A DNA stretch of 7,702 bases, from NCBI GenBank assembly GCA_030447945.1, contig JAUJNV010000083.1, positions 1 through 7,702 on the forward strand, given 5' to 3'. Origin of the DNA: Fimbriimonas sp. (lineage in GTDB: Bacteria; Armatimonadota; Fimbriimonadia; Fimbriimonadales; Fimbriimonadaceae). Shown one piece after another: positions 6,438 through 7,702 of this stretch. The notes under the pieces are model-generated. The model searched no databases, was not told where the DNA came from, and saw only the letters and a list, made by a program, of their open reading frames with translations. Made by a program: the position numbers and the translations under genes. Each line of letters begins with the position of its first letter. Within the stretch, counting starts at the first letter, position 1.

Positions 6438-6872
6438 GCTAGTGCTTTCCCCGTCGGGGTGCGGTTGCTGCCTGTCAAGATTACGGGCTTCATACCGAAT
6501 CCGCTGGCTCCCGAGTGATTCTCGGCCCTATCCCCTCAGGTTTCCACCAGGCGAAGCCGAGAGAGGAGGCCGTCCGGCGTCAAGTCTCGTCGCTTACGGC
6601 CGGCATCCCCCTCGGGCGGCGTCTTAACCTCAATTGCAGAGCGTCCGGCGCGTTCCTCGCCGGTCAGCTCGTGCCTATGGCATGGCCAGGCGTCGCGACG
6701 CGCGACGGTCACGCGCCCTGTGGGCCCGTAACCCTTCGAAGAGGGTGCCGACAGAGCCCTGCCCCCCAGGCGTGCCTGCGTCCCGGTCCATTTACCGGGT
6801 TCTCGTCGGGTAGGCCGTGGCGGCCCCGATCCTGCGCCTCGTCGAGGCAGCCATCTGCTAACCTTCCACGCG
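6438..6872. promoter_or_regulatory. Divergent non-coding region rich in short palindromes
   Basis: This 435-bp stretch separates the minus-strand pilin operon from the plus-strand 106-aa gene and should hold both promoters. I see no convincing gene or tRNA. Direct inverted repeats are the perfect 12-bp palindrome GCGTCGCGACGC (6690-6701), GCCC-TGT-GGGC (6715-6725), ACCCT/AGGGT around TCGAAG (6731-6746), CCCGGT-CCATTT-ACCGGG (6782-6799) and GGCCG-TGG-CGGCC (6812-6824). Such repeats could be operators or a structured leader, though several are expected by chance at this GC content. No clear -35/-10 pair was found. Confidence 0.4.
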
Positions 6873-7193
6873 ATGGCGACTCTCTTTGCGATGCGGGTGA
6901 ATCCCCAGGAGGACGTTCAGCGAGTGCACGTCCGCCGCACGCGGGGGGTGGTCAGCTTCGAGCTCCTGTCTCTCGGCGAGAGCCCTTCGTGGGGCGTCAT
7001 TCCGGTAAGCCAAGTCGCCGAGGTACTGGAAGATCGGGAGCGCGTCGAGGAAGGATGCGGAGTCGTCCTCGGCTACGACGAGAGTCGCGATGCCTGCGTG
7101 GTGTTCTTCGACGGAGGGCCGACGCGGGTGATCGTGCGACTCCGGGCCGACAACCTCCGCCAAGCGATAGAGCTGGAACCCACGGTCGGCTAA
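6873..7193 (+). CDS. Hypothetical protein, 106 aa
   Basis: I do not recognise this protein. It is the only convincing plus-strand gene. Its codons are strongly G/C-biased at third positions, and the product reads as a compact soluble domain with alternating hydrophobic strands: GVVSFELLSLG, WGVIPVSQVAEVLED, GCGVVLGYDES, ACVVFFDGG and RVIVRLRADNL. There is no signal peptide or membrane helix. The ATG at 6873 lacks a Shine-Dalgarno, and the second ATG at 6891 is an alternative start. A strong terminator begins 27 bases after the stop, which supports a real transcription unit. It is transcribed divergently from the pilin operon, so a regulatory link is possible but unsupported by sequence. Confidence 0.6.
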   Translation: MATLFAMRVNPQEDVQRVHVRRTRGVVSFELLSLGESPSWGVIPVSQVAEVLEDRERVEEGCGVVLGYDESRDACVVFFDGGPTRVIVRLRADNLRQAIELEPTVG

Positions 7194-7219
7194 CCGATCC
7201 AAGACGATCAGTCGCGCCC

Positions 7220-7244
7220 AAGCCCCTGGCCGCGCCAGGGGCTT
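7220..7244. terminator. Bidirectional rho-independent terminator
   Basis: A perfect 11-bp stem AAGCCCCTGGC (7220-7230) pairs with GCCAGGGGCTT (7234-7244) around a CGC loop. The plus-strand continuation is TTTGCG-like and the minus-strand side gives a short AA/TT end. It sits between the convergent 106-aa gene and the PEP-CTERM gene and can serve both. Confidence 0.85.
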
Positions 7245-7258
7245 TGCGCCGTCAGGCT

Positions 7259-7549
7259 TTAGTCCTTGCGGCCAGACCACTTGCGGCGTCGGCAGGCGAC
7301 GCCGATGAGACCAAGGCCGAGGACGGCCATGGTTGCGGGCTCCGGCACTGGGGCGAAGCTCACGCGGGGCTGCTTGAGGTCGTCGATCTGTACGGTGCTG
7401 ACGAGGTCGACGCTCGACATCACCTGGCCGTCGAGCGCGCGGAACCGGAAGAAGTTCTCGCCGTTCTTGTCCAGGTCGAAGGTCTCGACGTAGTCGCCTC
7501 CGCTGCCGAAGGCGCGGTGGACCGTGAAGGTCACTTGGCCGTCCGCCAT
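7259..7549 (-). CDS. PEP-CTERM sorting domain protein, C-terminal part (start uncertain)
   Basis: A 96-residue reading frame ending in a PEP-CTERM tail: PVPEPATM, a hydrophobic helix of about 14 residues (AVLGLGLIGVAC), then RRRK and a short WSGRKD end. Such tails target exported proteins for processing by an exosortase and delivery to the cell surface or extracellular polymer. The preceding part is beta-rich (VTFTVHRAFGSGGDYVETFDL, FFRFRAL, MSSVDLVSTVQIDD). The first ATG in frame is at 7549 and has no ribosome binding site. The frame continues upstream in plausible protein sequence to a TAA at 7679-7681, with no start codon in between. The annotated start is therefore probably not the true N-terminus, and no signal peptide is present. 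No exosortase gene is in the window. Confidence 0.7.
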   Translation of the reverse strand: MADGQVTFTVHRAFGSGGDYVETFDLDKNGENFFRFRALDGQVMSSVDLVSTVQIDDLKQPRVSFAPVPEPATMAVLGLGLIGVACRRRKWSGRKD

Positions 7550-7702
7550 CGCGTCGAGGTTGAAGATCAGCGTCTTGAAGCCCAGGGTCCTGTCGTTCGG
7601 CGCAATGGACAGCGTCGTGAAGTCGCCGTCCAGGCCCAGGCCCCCGGCCCGGCCGTTGGCCGGCGAGCCCGGGTGGGGTTAGCCCCCGCCCGAGAAGTCC
7701 CC
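7550..7702 (-). other. In-frame upstream extension of the PEP-CTERM gene, interrupted by TAA
   Basis: Reading the same frame upstream of 7549 gives GLGLDGDFTTLSIAPND and then GFKTLIFNLDA leading into the PEP-CTERM protein, which looks like one continuous beta domain. Further upstream the frame meets TAA at 7679-7681, flanked by GDFSGGG before it and PHPGSPANGRAGG after it. The stretch holds several GC-rich runs. This may be a truncated or broken longer gene; the window ends at 7702. Confidence 0.45.

Noticed and set aside
6473..6478. TTGACA on the minus strand as a -35 box for the pilin operon
   Set aside because: The -10 position at 17-19 bases reads GACGGG-like sequence with no TATAAT resemblance, so I cannot support a promoter.
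6709..6790. Possible c-di-GMP (GEMM) riboswitch, since GGTCACGC and a TTCGAA hairpin recall its layout
   Set aside because: The conserved GGGCAAACC, GAAA loop receptor and GACGCAAAGCC elements are absent, and it lies on the strand away from the pilin operon.
6858..7280. 140-aa minus-strand frame opposite the 106-aa gene
   Set aside because: It reads through the strong terminator at 7220-7244, has His/Arg/Pro-rich composition and less protein-like text than the plus-strand gene.

Overview
The window is a GC-rich bacterial segment, almost entirely coded on the minus strand. One short protein ends in a PEP-CTERM sorting tail of the 'VPEPATMAVLGLG...RRRK' kind, and the rest is dominated by type IV pilus or type II secretion-like minor (pseudo)pilins. 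That combination suggests a diderm environmental lineage. My best guess is Armatimonadota (Fimbriimonas-like), but this rests on motif style only and other PEP-CTERM phyla are possible.

Layout, left to right. (1) At 1-794 on the minus strand, a DUF485 membrane protein is translationally coupled (GTGA overlap) to a sodium:solute symporter of the ActP (cation/acetate) type that runs off the left edge. (2) At 818-898 lies a 27-bp imperfect inverted repeat built from tandem 8-bp GGCGTTRA units, just past the stop of the pilin operon. (3) At 904-3598, minus strand, is module A, three overlapping genes: a PilV/GspI-like prepilin, a PilW/GspJ-like prepilin and a 544-residue PilX/GspK-like protein. 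(4) At 3599-3702 is a spacer with two small hairpins, one terminator-like. (5) At 3703-6437, minus strand, is module B, a clear paralogous copy of module A in the same order with the same ATGA/GTGA overlaps. Its large third gene is broken by a frameshift. (6) At 6438-6872 is a non-coding divergent region rich in short palindromes. (7) At 6873-7193, plus strand, is a 106-aa protein I do not recognise. (8) At 7220-7244 is a strong bidirectional terminator between convergent genes. (9) At 7259-7549 (possibly to 7678), minus strand, is the C-terminal part of a PEP-CTERM protein whose reading frame is interrupted upstream by a stop.

How the genes fit together. Each three-gene module looks like a tip or initiation complex of a type IV filament: two small prepilins with class III leaders and one large subunit that lacks the Glu5 of ordinary pilins, as GspK/PilX-type proteins often do. 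The most distinctive feature is in the large subunit. Both copies carry four tandem 15-residue units with the EF-hand loop pattern DxNxNGxWxxxE, suggesting a calcium-binding array near the filament tip. The DUF485/ActP pair and the PEP-CTERM gene are probably functionally unrelated neighbours.
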